From contig MJCC01000022.1 in assembly GCA_001766655.1 (NCBI GenBank), positions 466 through 64,465 of the forward strand: a DNA stretch of 64,000 nucleotides, written 5' to 3'. Source of the stretch: Phytomonas francai (Eukaryota; Euglenozoa; Kinetoplastea; Trypanosomatida; Trypanosomatidae). This document shows, piece by piece, positions 31,301 through 40,750 of this stretch. The stretch's first letter is position 1; each line of letters begins with the position of its first letter. A program made the position numbers and the translations under genes. Below the pieces are notes generated by a model. The model had not been told where the DNA came from and searched no databases. It was given only the letters and a program-made list of their open reading frames with translations.

Positions 31301-34300
31301 ATGTAGGACATCATCTCCCGCGCCGTCCCGAAGTTCGTGCTCGTCCAGGAGACGTCCTCGGCGCCGTGCCCCATGCGTTCGAAAAACGCCGCGTCGGGGT
31401 TGTTGAAGTCGGCTAAGCAGTTGGCGAGTTGGATCTCGGTGGGGAAGCGAAACATACTAGGCTCAAGCTCCATCGAACAGGTGTGTTTAAAATTGATGAG
31501 CCCTAACGAGAGTGCGATCAGCACACAAAAGGCTGGTAAGAAAATTTGTATCGCGATCATCTGGTAATCACGTATAAAACATAAAAAGCGTCGATATAGC
31601 ACCGCTTTGAATTGAAAGTACCAGAGTGAAAAATGGGAGGTGATCTTAGGAATGGCCCAAATACTTTGCAGAGCGTTGGCGTCGCACCTCTCAGGATTTT
31701 TTGAGATTTTCACGTGCACCTCTGAGGTTTCAGACATGAAGGGGTCCGTCGTGGGGAGGCCTTCACTTCGCCTTTCGCTGTTGGCCTCGAAGACGCTTTC
31801 CGTTTGCATCGGTACGTTCCTTATGCTCCGATCTTGATTCTGTGCGGGAGGGAATTTGGCAGAGGCGGCGAATGGCATTGCTAACATTTCTGTCTGCTCT
31901 TCAGCGGGTTTCGCGTAAGATTCTTCCGAAACTAATTTATGACTGTCCTGATGAAGCTGAGTCTCTGCGTTGTTCGTATATCTGTTCTCACTGGAGGCCT
32001 CAAGCACATTCATAAAGACATCTTCCATGGATGGGGCTACCAGGGTATAGCTTCGAAGACCGATCTCCCTTTTTTCAATCTTCTCCAGATACCGCAGGAG
32101 TTTCGGGATATCGGTTTCATGCCCTGTTGGAATGCGAAACAAGATCGAACGGTCCGTCCGCGACAAACACTGCACATCGGATATAACATCGATTATCATA
32201 TCGGTCAGCCTACTCCACGTTTCTTGCAGGCGCACCATTTCCTGTTCTGGATTAATAACCGATGAACTCGGTTGATTTTTGGATCGACGGTTGAAGAGGA
32301 GTAGATTTAGACATAGGGTATAGCCAAAACCCGAGTGGGAGCGCAAAAAGAGGTTGCTCCCGGCGCATTGGAGCTTTCCATTCACTAGAATTCCAACATG
32401 ATCACCAAGGATGTCTGTCTCGTCCATGTAGTGTGTGATTAACAAGATTGTTCGATTCACCGACATCGCACGTAGAAGCGACCAGATATGTCGACGTGCG
32501 GAGACATCCATGCCCGCGGTAGGCTCATCCAATATAACCACTCGATTTTGCCCAACAAAGGCAATAGCCACGCAGAGCTTGCGCTTTTGCCCACCCGAGA
32601 GCGTCGAGGTGAGGGAGTTGACCTTATCCACAAGGTCGACGGCGTAGAGCACATTCCAGATCGCGTTTACCACTGCCTCGCCTTTCAGTCCCTTGATCTT
32701 CGCGAAAAGCTCTAGGTGCTCGCGGCAAGTCAGATCCGGCCAGAGGGTGTTGAACTGCGGGCATAGGCCGAGGTTCGCGCGCACCGCATCGAGCTCCTTT
32801 GTTACAGAGTGGCCATCCACAATACAGTCTCCTTTATCCGGCTTCGTCATGCCGGTGATGATGCCCACGGTAGTGGACTTCCCGGAGCTGTTCGGCCCCA
32901 GAAGAACGGAAATATCCCCTTTATAGAGCACCCAGGAAAGGTTGTCGACCGCCACTGCACGGCGCTTGCCATGGTAGTAGGACTTCGTCACCTTTTTCAA
33001 CTGAATGATTGGCTTCTTAGGCTTTCCTGTCTTCGTTTTGATGCCCACGTTAGGATCAAGCAGAGACGGGCGGCACGGGAAATCATCACTGTCATCATCA
33101 TCTTCCTCTTCCTCGTTGTTTCCACGACAACCAAAGCACCTCCTGAATAGCTTAACGATGGGCGAGAGGAAGAACAATGGGTGCTTCGGCATGCTTCTCC
33201 CGCAGGGGAGTACGCTATCTAGGTAGAGCATGAGCAGTAGATAGATCAGAAAATCTACGACCACGATGATAATTACCTTGTACAGGTAAGCGTCAAAAAA
33301 GGGGTTTGCAAAATCACTCATGGTAAATCCGCTTCCGCTTTCACGCATCAAGACCGATGAAAGAAGGTTTGACATGCCTGTCGGCGAAAAGAATGAAAGC
33401 AAAAGTATCCCCGTTTCGTCAACACCATTTATCAAGAAATTCACTGCAGCGAGAGTAAAGTAAAGCATCGGCGCAAATAATGATGCCATACGACAATTCG
33501 TGAAGAGCGTAGAAACCAACCCTGCAAACGGGATTAGCGTGCATGAATAGAGAAACAAAATAATAAAGACTATGATTGGGTTGCTGAGAGTTATAACCTT
33601 CATACAAAGTATAAGGGTCATCAAGATGCTGATGAGGAAGTATTCTAGGAACGAGACGATAAAGAAGGTGATCCACAGCGAGTGCCGCATCACGCCCATG
33701 ATGAGCATCGTTTCGTGAATCTGCAGTTCTTTATCGAAAACGAGACGCTTAGTCATCTGTGTGAATGGGTAGATGAATGCTAAGACGATGACGAAGGCCA
33801 CCAGTGTTCCTGTAATTTCGACCAGGTAGTGCCGTTCGGTCTTCACGTCTGGAAAGGAAGTGATGAGGGGGTAGATTTCGTTGGAGGGAGAATCACGCGT
33901 AATGAGGCCTCGGGAATACTGATTGGTTATAAAGTAGTCGTACAACAACTTTTGAAGCGTAATATATCCCGACATAAAGTACATATCGGAGCCCTCGAAG
34001 GAATACCCGCCTCGGTAGAGGGGGTTGACAACCGGCTTCAGCGCCGGCAGTGATTTCGCATTGAGCTGGATATCAATGTCAAAACCGTTCTCAAGATCAT
34101 TTATCGCAATGAGTGCCCATGTAGGTTTTGGGTTATCATCCTTCCAAAGCTGCTGCTCGGCCTGCTCAACGGTGTCAAAGGTGCCACCGTAAATATACTT
34201 AAAGACACCCGACCGGTTTGTGATGAAATCGATCAGACTCTGCGGCACATTGCGCGCGGGGGCCATGTAGAGATACCCCGAAGTGCAGAGTGAGTCTATG

Positions 34301-35313
34301 TGCGTGGAGCTGTCTCTGCTAACAGAAACCGCGAGCCGCGAGAGAAGCCTAATTCGTGACGCCGATGAGCATATTCCAGACTTCTTCGCGAACCACTGGT
34401 GCAAAACGAGGTCGTCGAGCGAGGGCGGCGCCACTGGCTTGCCCCTCCACAGGTTTATGTAGTAGCCCACTTCTCCCAGAGGATTAAAATCCAACACACA
34501 CACCCCTTTCACAGGAAGGGAGGATTCGTCGCCGGAGCAGTTTACTTCACTACTTACGAACTTGCTACAATCATCGATGGTCTCGATAGGGTACCCACTC
34601 GAATAATTGCTGCATATGCCGTAACTGTAGAGATTCTTGTATATCGAAACTAAGTCAGAAGGATTCATATAGTTGCGTGCGGAAATGTCCCCTGTACCGA
34701 ATCCGATATCGAGAAGAATGAGGACAAGCGCGAAGATCAAGGGCACCGAAATCTCCAGGATCATGGAAAACTTGGAGCGCCAGAACCGTCGAAAGGTGCA
34801 CTGTAAGAGGGCCAATACCTGCTCTAGTGTCTTGCGCTTATGCTGTCGATGCGGCCTTTTGGTGTATACAGCCGCTGGATTATTGCTGCCGAGATTCTGA
34901 GGAGGAGAGAAGCCTTCCTGTGGTGCGGGAGAGGGTATTTCGGCACTCTTCCTCACTTCGGGTTCCCTCGGAAAGAGAACATTGGTGCTGGGAATCTTCA
35001 TGGTATGCTTCTCTGGGTATGGATTTGAAATTTTGGCGTCGTGGAGTGGGTTGCCATGGGCGCCAGGCCGTTGTTCCACTTTTTTTGTGGGTTTCAGCGC
35101 CGTGCGTGCGTGGGAGTGATCGTGGGAAAGCGCCGTATCACGACCGATATCCTCATTTTGAGGCGTGGGTTGGTCGATGTACTTTGGAAGGCTTTGATTT
35201 ATCTGAGACATGCGGGGGCTCTCACTGAAATTCAGACTTTCATTCGAGTAGTTGGTATCGAGTTTCATGATGCGAGTATTGTGTGAATCGTTCAGGAAGT
35301 TTAAATCCGTCAT
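28369..35313 (-). CDS. Full-size ABCA-subfamily ABC transporter (2,314 aa)
   Basis: ATG (35311-35313) to TAA encodes a full transporter in the order TMD1-NBD1-TMD2-NBD2. A 180-residue hydrophilic N-terminus precedes the first membrane helix (about 185-205), then comes a large extracellular loop and a block of five or six helices. NBD1 has Walker A GPNSSGKST (about residue 803), signature LSGGQKRK (about 902) and Walker B VVILDEPTAGMD. NBD2 has Walker A GTNGAGKST (about 1850), signature LSGGNRRK (about 1949), Walker B VVLLDEPSAGVD and the H-loop histidines LTTHH. Arg/Lys after the signature and the long loops are typical of ABCA proteins, which move lipids across membranes. Both sites look competent, although Walker A of NBD1 has SS instead of GA. 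Residues about 1294-1544 (TMD2) are encoded by a GC-rich island. In kinetoplastids this class has been linked to vesicle and lipid trafficking. The substrate is unknown here. Confidence 0.92.
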   Translation of the reverse strand: MTDLNFLNDSHNTRIMKLDTNYSNESLNFSESPRMSQINQSLPKYIDQPTPQNEDIGRDTALSHDHSHARTALKPTKKVEQRPGAHGNPLHDAKISNPYPEKHTMKIPSTNVLFPREPEVRKSAEIPSPAPQEGFSPPQNLGSNNPAAVYTKRPHRQHKRKTLEQVLALLQCTFRRFWRSKFSMILEISVPLIFALVLILLDIGFGTGDISARNYMNPSDLVSIYKNLYSYGICSNYSSGYPIETIDDCSKFVSSEVNCSGDESSLPVKGVCVLDFNPLGEVGYYINLWRGKPVAPPSLDDLVLHQWFAKKSGICSSASRIRLLSRLAVSVSRDSSTHIDSLCTSGYLYMAPARNVPQSLIDFITNRSGVFKYIYGGTFDTVEQAEQQLWKDDNPKPTWALIAINDLENGFDIDIQLNAKSLPALKPVVNPLYRGGYSFEGSDMYFMSGYITLQKLLYDYFITNQYSRGLITRDSPSNEIYPLITSFPDVKTERHYLVEITGTLVAFVIVLAFIYPFTQMTKRLVFDKELQIHETMLIMGVMRHSLWITFFIVSFLEYFLISILMTLILCMKVITLSNPIIVFIILFLYSCTLIPFAGLVSTLFTNCRMASLFAPMLYFTLAAVNFLINGVDETGILLLSFFSPTGMSNLLSSVLMRESGSGFTMSDFANPFFDAYLYKVIIIVVVDFLIYLLLMLYLDSVLPCGRSMPKHPLFFLSPIVKLFRRCFGCRGNNEEEEDDDDSDDFPCRPSLLDPNVGIKTKTGKPKKPIIQLKKVTKSYYHGKRRAVAVDNLSWVLYKGDISVLLGPNSSGKSTTVGIITGMTKPDKGDCIVDGHSVTKELDAVRANLGLCPQFNTLWPDLTCREHLELFAKIKGLKGEAVVNAIWNVLYAVDLVDKVNSLTSTLSGGQKRKLCVAIAFVGQNRVVILDEPTAGMDVSARRHIWSLLRAMSVNRTILLITHYMDETDILGDHVGILVNGKLQCAGSNLFLRSHSGFGYTLCLNLLLFNRRSKNQPSSSVINPEQEMVRLQETWSRLTDMIIDVISDVQCLSRTDRSILFRIPTGHETDIPKLLRYLEKIEKREIGLRSYTLVAPSMEDVFMNVLEASSENRYTNNAETQLHQDSHKLVSEESYAKPAEEQTEMLAMPFAASAKFPPAQNQDRSIRNVPMQTESVFEANSERRSEGLPTTDPFMSETSEVHVKISKNPERCDANALQSIWAIPKITSHFSLWYFQFKAVLYRRFLCFIRDYQMIAIQIFLPAFCVLIALSLGLINFKHTCSMELEPSMFRFPTEIQLANCLADFNNPDAAFFERMGHGAEDVSWTSTNFGTAREMMSYMQDSWYSHPRERYAAVHCNDPVLKLLMLAGTSVAYDVHLLMYNTSSRHSLPFTQFAWQRLWYLALLGRDGEGGGEAPVFRTRVTAVVPHGAGQWSKGTVKAILIGVTIVIPLTFMPSNPVKWIVREQHIRALHLQKVSGMHYVVFWLGNFVFDFVLYLVSVGLVMVVFAVCQEWKLVGSGRVGALIVVFLLYGLFCCFGAYAISFAFNEHTTAQVTVIGVGFLTGFIGVITVYVLSLLPRTEDASNKMRWAFRLIPTYAIGEVVINFKLSGLLDDSEFNPWGLDQTGWVNIYMASETVLCAIFIFLWDHPRRKHLVEAACSPFRFRRWRKAKRHSENEQQLPKSLNNTQSLPNGGNIDPTAFGEKPGVVRTASQGINRFPSDMQMLTELSYQAVSEGPYGANRLVNVIPITDAIASDLSHEHISMNALPSAHRVKSRRRIPPMYSASSLDSETEMENSDVELERLEVYREEKKKSNLEVVRLVDIRKKYEFNGKVAVRNLTFSVMPGEVFCFLGTNGAGKSTAMSILTQEILPTSGRAYICGHDIVRDGTRTLHSIGYCTQFDTCIDAMTVEEYIHFYALVHGIPQSNHKDLVQVLIEAFGLQLYRDVQSRFLSGGNRRKLSLALALIGAPEVVLLDEPSAGVDPIARRSIWMALNNVSKQCSIILTTHHLEEVEELGECVVIMVDGSLRCIGDLPHLKQKYGENLYELTIRVDDLNFDEARAINATPMREPTMNHSLGSPGSPSLCEQSHGIESGSVSSGSRKLLRRQSSIFYNKMAYLNNSNPILDFMQRYFPCALLLENVGDRQYTYSIPSNPSTAKKIERLKVKLGQTTNTIKSSGLGEGVSVSNLLPPLSSSVRHVSQLSDLFEILQQYKSVLRISNFSISHVSLENVFMRICSDDGNKKKNKTEESKMGEQVTGALSRRHSIQTICPPLYSRSQNLQSNRYGGKSFENYPHYRRLRAGLHFRVMDNTAPGT
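30680..31430. other. GC-rich island inside the ABCA gene
   Basis: Within the second transmembrane domain coding region, GC rises abruptly (39 of 60 bases from 30781) with almost exclusively G/C third positions. An 11-C run at 31080-31090 is included. The transporter frame continues unbroken through it. Confidence 0.7.
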
Positions 35314-35326
35314 TAGATATAGAGTT

Positions 35327-35348
35327 ATATATATATATATATATATAT
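35327..35348. repeat. TA microsatellite at the ABCA 5' end
   Basis: A perfect TA run immediately upstream of the ABCA start codon. Confidence 0.9.
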
Positions 35349-36244
35349 GTATATAATCGAATTATTGTTGTATATTTAAATCTTGATTATTCTACTATAC
35401 AATTTTAGATTCGAATTTTACTCGAGAACCACTCCCTGTGATAACACACACAGATGCCAAAAGAGGATATTGAAGTGAGTTAGCCGGGTTGTCTAAAATT
35501 GTAGTAGAAACTTCAGATGACAGGTATAGAGTCAAATGTAATAAGACGAATGGGAAAGAAAAATGTATTGCCTAATAATTTATCACAGTAATTCATGAAT
35601 TGAAGAGTGTAGGTTCTTAGCCATTGGATGCGTGCATACACGTACAGACCCACTCAAAGATAGGGAAATTGGTTCATGATCAAATTCATTGGTTTAAAAA
35701 GATCTCAAAACATGAACAAAAGATGATAGTCTGAACTTTTCCTGTTTTAATCTTAAGTTGGATGTGGCATCTACTACTGGAACACCATCTCTATTTTAGT
35801 ATCCTCTAAACGGACGACATGCAGAAATCTTAAATCACATCGCAAACACTCGTGGAGTGTTCTGCGCAGTGTAGGGCTTTTAAAATTCTTTTTTCAGTAG
35901 GGCATTGACAAACTTATTTCCAACCTGAAGGGTATACCGAGGTGCAAGAAGGTTTTGAAAATTAAATGAGTAGCGCTTATTTGCGAAGGCACCTACACGG
36001 AGATAAAGTAAAAAGAATAGGTCACGGTTATAGACTCAAATACCTGCATATTTTTATGTAAAATGGACACATAAATCACAATAAAGATAGCATACCAAGA
36101 TGAGAGAGACACTGACCACTTTCACATAAATAGTGTTGCCCGTCTTCCTTCGTCTTTCTATGACAGGGACTAGTTTTACACAATCCACAGATTCAGAATC
36201 TATATAGGTACCTTGTTGGAGGGGAAATTCATAAAATTACCAAT

Positions 36245-36269
36245 TATATATATATATATATATATATAT
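36245..36269. repeat. TA microsatellite
   Basis: An uninterrupted TA run in intergenic DNA. Confidence 0.9.
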
Positions 36270-36842
36270 TCACACAGCTAAATAGGAGAATACACACATA
36301 CAGTGATTCTCACCACACCATTATTAACATGCAAAAAGGAGAGCAACAAGAAGCAAAGAAAATAACTAAAATCCGAATTGTATACGCATAAAGTTTGGGG
36401 ATATAATATGCAAAGATGAGGAAAAAGGAAACACTACGTAGAAGGGGAGATGAGGGAAGGTCAATAATAATATATATATATGTTCGATTTGCCTCGTCAT
36501 GTGTCATCAAATCATGGCAATTTGTGTCAACATCCGACGCAACTTTAAAGTAAACAAATGATCCGTAATTTCGATACGAGACTTTCATTTGTCATTTTCA
36601 TTATTTCCCCCTTATCTAAACGTGTATTAATCTAAGAGCAAAAGATATGTATCCGAAAATAAAAACAACATCTTCGAAACTCTTCCAACCTAATGGACTT
36701 TCTGAAAGAAAAAAGTAAAAGCAACATTAGTAAAATTTTTCGCCAGTCTTCATTTTCTTTAAAACCTTATAACTCATTTCTAAGTTTAGCCATTGTTTAA
36801 ATAAATGTTCCCTATGTTCCCCAGATTCTGTGTGATACAACA

Positions 36843-36844
<2 letters not shown>

Positions 36845-36874
<30 letters not shown>
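36845..36874. repeat. TA microsatellite
   Basis: An uninterrupted TA run, followed by a TATG-type imperfect repeat, in the 3' flank of the pseudokinase gene. Confidence 0.9.
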
Positions 36875-36880
<6 letters not shown>

Positions 36881-36987
36881 GTATATGTGTGTAATATGAT
36901 TTTACCACCTCAAATGGGATTTTTGCTGACATCATCTGGTCCAAAACCGATTTAACTACACTCACTAAAGAAGAAAAGATAGAAACC

Positions 36988-38940
36988 TTAGAATGAAAGG
37001 TCAGCGAAGGGGTCTTTTTTGACCTTTTGTGGTGGATTGTTTTGCTGTTTGTTTGTTGCATCCGTTGACTGCTGCTGCTGATGGTGTTGATCCGAAGGTG
37101 GTGAAAGAAAATTGATATTCATCTGCGTCATTCCTGACGAAGCAGATTGGGGTTGTACAGGCTGCGGTGGCGGGTAAAATTCGGTGCCAAATGCATCGAA
37201 ACCACCTGGGACCGGCGTATTATTATAGTTTGCACCGTACGCTCCATTTTGATGCTCTTGTTGAGTTAGGCCCTGCACCCCCTGAGGCTGCGCAGCGGCG
37301 TTGTAGTAGTCATACTCGCCAAAATTATTCGGATTGTTTGCCGGAGGGTTGCCACTCATACTTCCCCAGATCGGTTGGGGCCGCGAGAAGAGTGAATTTA
37401 TCTCTTGTGGTGGAGGAGGAACGCTAAAGATACCATAGCTACCAAAAGGATCTACCTGCGGCGGTACCGAGGGCGGGGCACTTGATGGAGAGTTGGACGC
37501 TGGCGCGGGTGGATTCGCCGGCGCCGTTTCGATAGGACCCACGAACAGATCATCAACGTCGTTTTTCGCCGGGGTTTCCGGGGCCGGTGCGGGCTTGGCA
37601 CTCTTCGCGCTCTCCCACGCTTCCTCCTGCTCCTTGATAATCATCTTTCGGTATTGTTCGATCTCTTCATTGCTGAGATCGGCGCCCAGGGCGGCGTCGC
37701 CCGTCACCAGCATCACTTCCTGCACGGCTTCGTCGAGGTAGCTCGCGTTGGAGATGCGGCCGAGCTCGGATGCCTGCGCGAGGCGTAGTTGGTTCGCCGT
37801 AGCGTGCCCGGCCTCGCCGTAGGAAACCGGCGGCGCCTTTGGTGGGGGCGGGCGATTCACCACCTTCACATCCTGCCCCACCCACTCGTCTGGGTACTCG
37901 GTGCGGGTAAAGCAGAACATGCCGAGGTGACGGCTGATATCCTCATCAAAGCGCAGGAAGTTTATCAGCGCGAAGACATCCCAGCGGGTCTCCGGATTCG
38001 GATCGAGCAGGTGCTCCAATATAGTGCGGAGGGAACCGGTGTAGGAGCTTGCCGCCATGTTGGCCGGGAACTGCGGCTTCGGATCGCGACTGAGCGCCAT
38101 GTTCGTCGGCTCGAAGGGGAGTCGGAGGTACATGGTGTAGTAAATCAGCACGCCCAGCATCCACATATCCGACTTCTCGCAGATCCGCCGCTTGCTCCAG
38201 GGGTCCGCCATTTCTGGCGAACGAAAGGCCGGGTTTGTGTGCTTTTCAATATCATTAAGCGCCAACGCGGCCTCCTCCCGGTTTGCACATTCATAAGACT
38301 CGGTCGAGGCATTCTCGAAGTTGGTAAGCATGTACGCCAAGGGACCCACCAGGTTGTTCTTGATGAGGATGTTTTCCGGTGTGATGTTGCGATGCGCGAT
38401 GGGCGGCTGAAGGGAGTGCAGGTAGCCCAGGGCACTCGAGATTGCAAAAAGGATGTGGCAGATTTCGGCCTCGGAAAGCCGCGTTCCGGCGCCACTTTCC
38501 GTCCCGCTGGCAATGCGTCTCGCCAGGTTGTTATCACAGTACTCCATGGCAATCGTGACACTGATCTTCCCCTCGCTACGGGCAATCTCATTATGGAAGA
38601 CTCGAACAATGTTTTTGTCCTTTATGCTCGATAGAATGCCGATTTCCTTGTGGGCTTCTGTGATCTGGTCCACACTATAGAAGGCCCGCTTGAGGACTAG
38701 ATAGGTTGGGAACTCCGGGATACGAGAGGAGTTCTCGACGAGGTATACAAAGGAATTTCCATCCTTACGACTCTTCGTGCGACGACGACGACCATAGTCT
38801 AAATTCGTTGCAGTTAGCCTTCGCTCCACTTGAAACGAGCGTCCCATGCAAATAATTGTTTTCGACCCATCTCCATGATGTTGCTGGATCTTATTCTTCG
38901 ACGAAAAGCCGGAGATCTTAGGACTTTCATTTTGAAACAT
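36988..38940 (-). CDS. NAK-family (AAK1/GAK/Ark1-like) pseudokinase with DPF motifs
   Basis: ATG (38938-38940) to TAG, 650 residues. Residues about 35-335 align with numb-associated kinases, including the family-typical ALNDIEKHTNPAFRSPEM activation segment, DMWMLGVLIYY and LPFE. The beta-3 lysine (K84) and helix-C glutamate (E99) are kept. The catalytic loop reads HRNITPEN, so the HRD aspartate is Asn185 and the usual Lys is Thr187. The DFG motif reads NFE (207-209), and no glycine-rich loop is evident. Phosphotransfer is therefore unlikely. The C-terminal 300 residues are Pro/Gln/Asn-rich with DPF motifs (VDPFGSYG; DPFADLSF at the end) and similar short motifs, as in AAK1, which binds the AP-2 alpha ear. 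It probably acts as an endocytic scaffold or allosteric regulator at clathrin sites (inference). The gene is moderately GC-rich. Confidence 0.85.
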   Translation of the reverse strand: MFQNESPKISGFSSKNKIQQHHGDGSKTIICMGRSFQVERRLTATNLDYGRRRRTKSRKDGNSFVYLVENSSRIPEFPTYLVLKRAFYSVDQITEAHKEIGILSSIKDKNIVRVFHNEIARSEGKISVTIAMEYCDNNLARRIASGTESGAGTRLSEAEICHILFAISSALGYLHSLQPPIAHRNITPENILIKNNLVGPLAYMLTNFENASTESYECANREEAALALNDIEKHTNPAFRSPEMADPWSKRRICEKSDMWMLGVLIYYTMYLRLPFEPTNMALSRDPKPQFPANMAASSYTGSLRTILEHLLDPNPETRWDVFALINFLRFDEDISRHLGMFCFTRTEYPDEWVGQDVKVVNRPPPPKAPPVSYGEAGHATANQLRLAQASELGRISNASYLDEAVQEVMLVTGDAALGADLSNEEIEQYRKMIIKEQEEAWESAKSAKPAPAPETPAKNDVDDLFVGPIETAPANPPAPASNSPSSAPPSVPPQVDPFGSYGIFSVPPPPQEINSLFSRPQPIWGSMSGNPPANNPNNFGEYDYYNAAAQPQGVQGLTQQEHQNGAYGANYNNTPVPGGFDAFGTEFYPPPQPVQPQSASSGMTQMNINFLSPPSDQHHQQQQSTDATNKQQNNPPQKVKKDPFADLSF

Positions 38941-39707
38941 TTTTTTTTTTAATGACTTCTATTTCGGTAGCACTCCCTATTTGTTTCCCCCAGAACTTTA
39001 GAAATATATACGGTATAGTTAATAATATTCAATACTGTATCCGTTAATTATCGAAAATAATAATAAAAACCAATCTGAAAACAATTGAAGTGATGAAGAA
39101 GATACATAAAAACACACCCTCGTAGGAATGAAGGGGACCAATTTAGCTATTTTGGCGCGCATACCTTAGACATGAAGAGTGCGCGAAATGAGATCTCCAA
39201 TAACGAAAAGAGAATTCTTCCTCTTCTAAACGCACAAGACGTACGACGTAATATCTACCTTCATTTGCACAGCCCGAAAGGGGTAGCGTAAGAAATAAAG
39301 GTAGCGGCAAAAGCTTTATGACAAACGCAGCAGCAAATCCGAGACAACACAAAAATAAAATAAGAAACAATGGTGCAGGATTTAGCACAGAAAAACTAAC
39401 CTACACCAATCGACCTTTAGGTAGGTATCCCCTCCTTCTCTTTTCTTAATAGACCACACAGATTGAATCCTAAGGAAAGCAACGACATCCCGCCACAGCA
39501 AACTTCTACGAACAGCCCACTCGCAGTAAACGTGGCGTCTCCAAATCCCATTTACATGCTCCCCCTCCCCAAAGAGTAGGATTGTGCGTGGCCGCGTGCT
39601 GGTTGTGAGTAACAAATACCGCACAGCCCTCCGTGTCTCGTTTCCCTAGGCCCCCTTTCCGATTTCCTGGTGCCCCCTCTCCCCCCCCCCCCCCTTCACG
39701 CGCTGCG
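38941..39707. other. Intergenic spacer
   Basis: The left part is the 5' flank of the pseudokinase gene. The right part is the 3' flank of the 188-aa gene and includes a 14-C run at 39681-39694. Short open frames on the minus strand (39388-39143 and 39624-39382) begin at GTG and look like untranslated sequence. Confidence 0.5.
39075..39105 (-). promoter_or_regulatory. Putative trans-splice acceptor of the pseudokinase gene
   Basis: The coding strand shows a pyrimidine-rich tract (39105-39077) ending in AG (39076-39075), about 135 bases upstream of the ATG. Confidence 0.45.
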
Positions 39708-40274
39708 TCACACCCGTCCGGAGGGGGGGAGGGGCTCCCAGGAGGCGGAGCGCCGCGGGGGGCCCTCCGCCGCGGCCTCCCCCTCCCCCTCGCCCTTCGC
39801 CCTCGGCTCCTCCTCCTCCTCCCCGCTGCTCCGCGGCCCGTCGTCGGCGTAGCGCAGCTGCTCCGGGCTGCGGTGAAAGGCCGTGGGGCGGGGGAGGTGG
39901 GGGCGGCGCTTGGCGGCCGGCGGCGTGCGCGAGGCGGCGGCCCACATCGGCGGCGTGCGCGGCTCCCCCCGCCCGGCGACGCCGTCGGGCCGCGGATGCC
40001 GCGCCGGGACCGGCGGCGTCCCCACGACGAGCGACCCGCGCTGCGGCGTCGGACGGGCGTCGACGCCGTGGACGGCGGGCGCGTCGAGGTCGAGGGGGCC
40101 GAAGAAGACGCGGCCCACCGCCCCCTTCCCTTCGGCCATCCCCGCGTGCTCGACGCCGGGGCTGAAGACCGGGTTCTCCCTCTCAGTGGCGCGCCACTGC
40201 GCCTCAACGAGATCGAGCTCTTCGACGTCCTCCGCGGTGCCGATGTCAAGACGCGTGCTGAACCTGTTCAACAT
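39708..40274 (-). CDS. 188-aa proline/arginine-rich protein, unknown
   Basis: ATG at 40272-40274 is preceded by an excellent pyrimidine tract and AG, which chooses this frame among several open ones in this GC-rich stretch. Residues 1-45 are acidic and helical (RLDIGTAEDVEELDLVEAQW). The middle is disordered, with three TPP motifs spaced as GTPPVP, RTPPMW and RTPPAAKRR, which could be proline-directed phosphosites or ligand motifs. A Glu/Gly-rich acidic patch is followed by a basic tail. No known domain was recognised. GC is extreme (48 of 60 bases from 39781), so other frames are also open by composition. The N-terminal 40 residues look most like ordinary protein. Confidence 0.6.
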   Translation of the reverse strand: MLNRFSTRLDIGTAEDVEELDLVEAQWRATERENPVFSPGVEHAGMAEGKGAVGRVFFGPLDLDAPAVHGVDARPTPQRGSLVVGTPPVPARHPRPDGVAGRGEPRTPPMWAAASRTPPAAKRRPHLPRPTAFHRSPEQLRYADDGPRSSGEEEEEPRAKGEGEGEAAAEGPPRRSASWEPLPPSGRV

Positions 40275-40750
40275 GGCTCAGAGATGGGCTTTTTCTAAAA
40301 AAATATTTGTACAAAAAAGAAACAAGTCAGCTCTCTTATTTCTCAAACGATGAAGCTTTTTTCGTTATCCTTGTCGTGGAACGCTTTCGCTAAAGGTGGT
40401 AGGGTGTGTGGTTCTGGATCCCCTAAGATGCGCACTGTTTGGTGTACCGGGAGTTAATCCAAACCTTGAAAAAAAATTCCAGAAAGGAAAGAGCTTCGAA
40501 AGATAATGAGATATGGAAGTTGCCATCGCACAGTTTGCTTTTGCTTTTGAGCACACGCAACACGCGTCGTCTGACACTTATTGTTGTGCAACACAAGCAC
40601 ACCTACTAAAATCACAGGATGCATAGATGACACAGACTTCATTGCATGCTGTGATTCGCTAAAATCATAGATCCTGTGCGAGTGAGAAAACCATGCCAAG
40701 AGCATTACTCCTCATTGGTCTAATTCATCCCCTCCCCCTCTTTTATAGAC
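40275..40750. other. Intergenic spacer
   Basis: A 476-bp spacer with the acceptor noted above. The minus-strand frames here lack a convincing start. Nothing else was seen. Confidence 0.5.
40295..40325 (-). promoter_or_regulatory. Putative trans-splice acceptor of the 188-aa gene
   Basis: A coding-strand T-rich tract (about 40325-40297) ends in AG at 40296-40295, 20 bases before the ATG. Confidence 0.55.

Larger units (their letters stand above)
35314..36987. other. AT-rich intergenic region with TA microsatellites
   Basis: About 1.7 kb. TA runs lie at 35327-35348, only about 14 bases upstream of the ABCA start and so probably in or next to its 5' UTR, and at 36245-36269 and 36845-36874. A 92-codon ATG frame on the minus strand (36588-36310) includes translated TA repeat and is not convincing. 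No RNA gene was recognised. Confidence 0.5.

Noticed and set aside
36310..36588. 92-codon minus-strand ATG frame
   Set aside because: It contains translated TA microsatellite, has hydrophobic low-complexity content and no supporting acceptor.
37789..38634. 281-codon plus-strand open frame
   Set aside because: Antisense to the pseudokinase, whose frame carries clear kinase motifs. No domain in the plus-strand translation.
39633..40298. 221-codon plus-strand and other overlapping frames
   Set aside because: The extreme GC content keeps several frames open. Only the minus-strand frame at 39708-40274 has an ATG behind a good splice acceptor and an ordinary-looking N-terminus.
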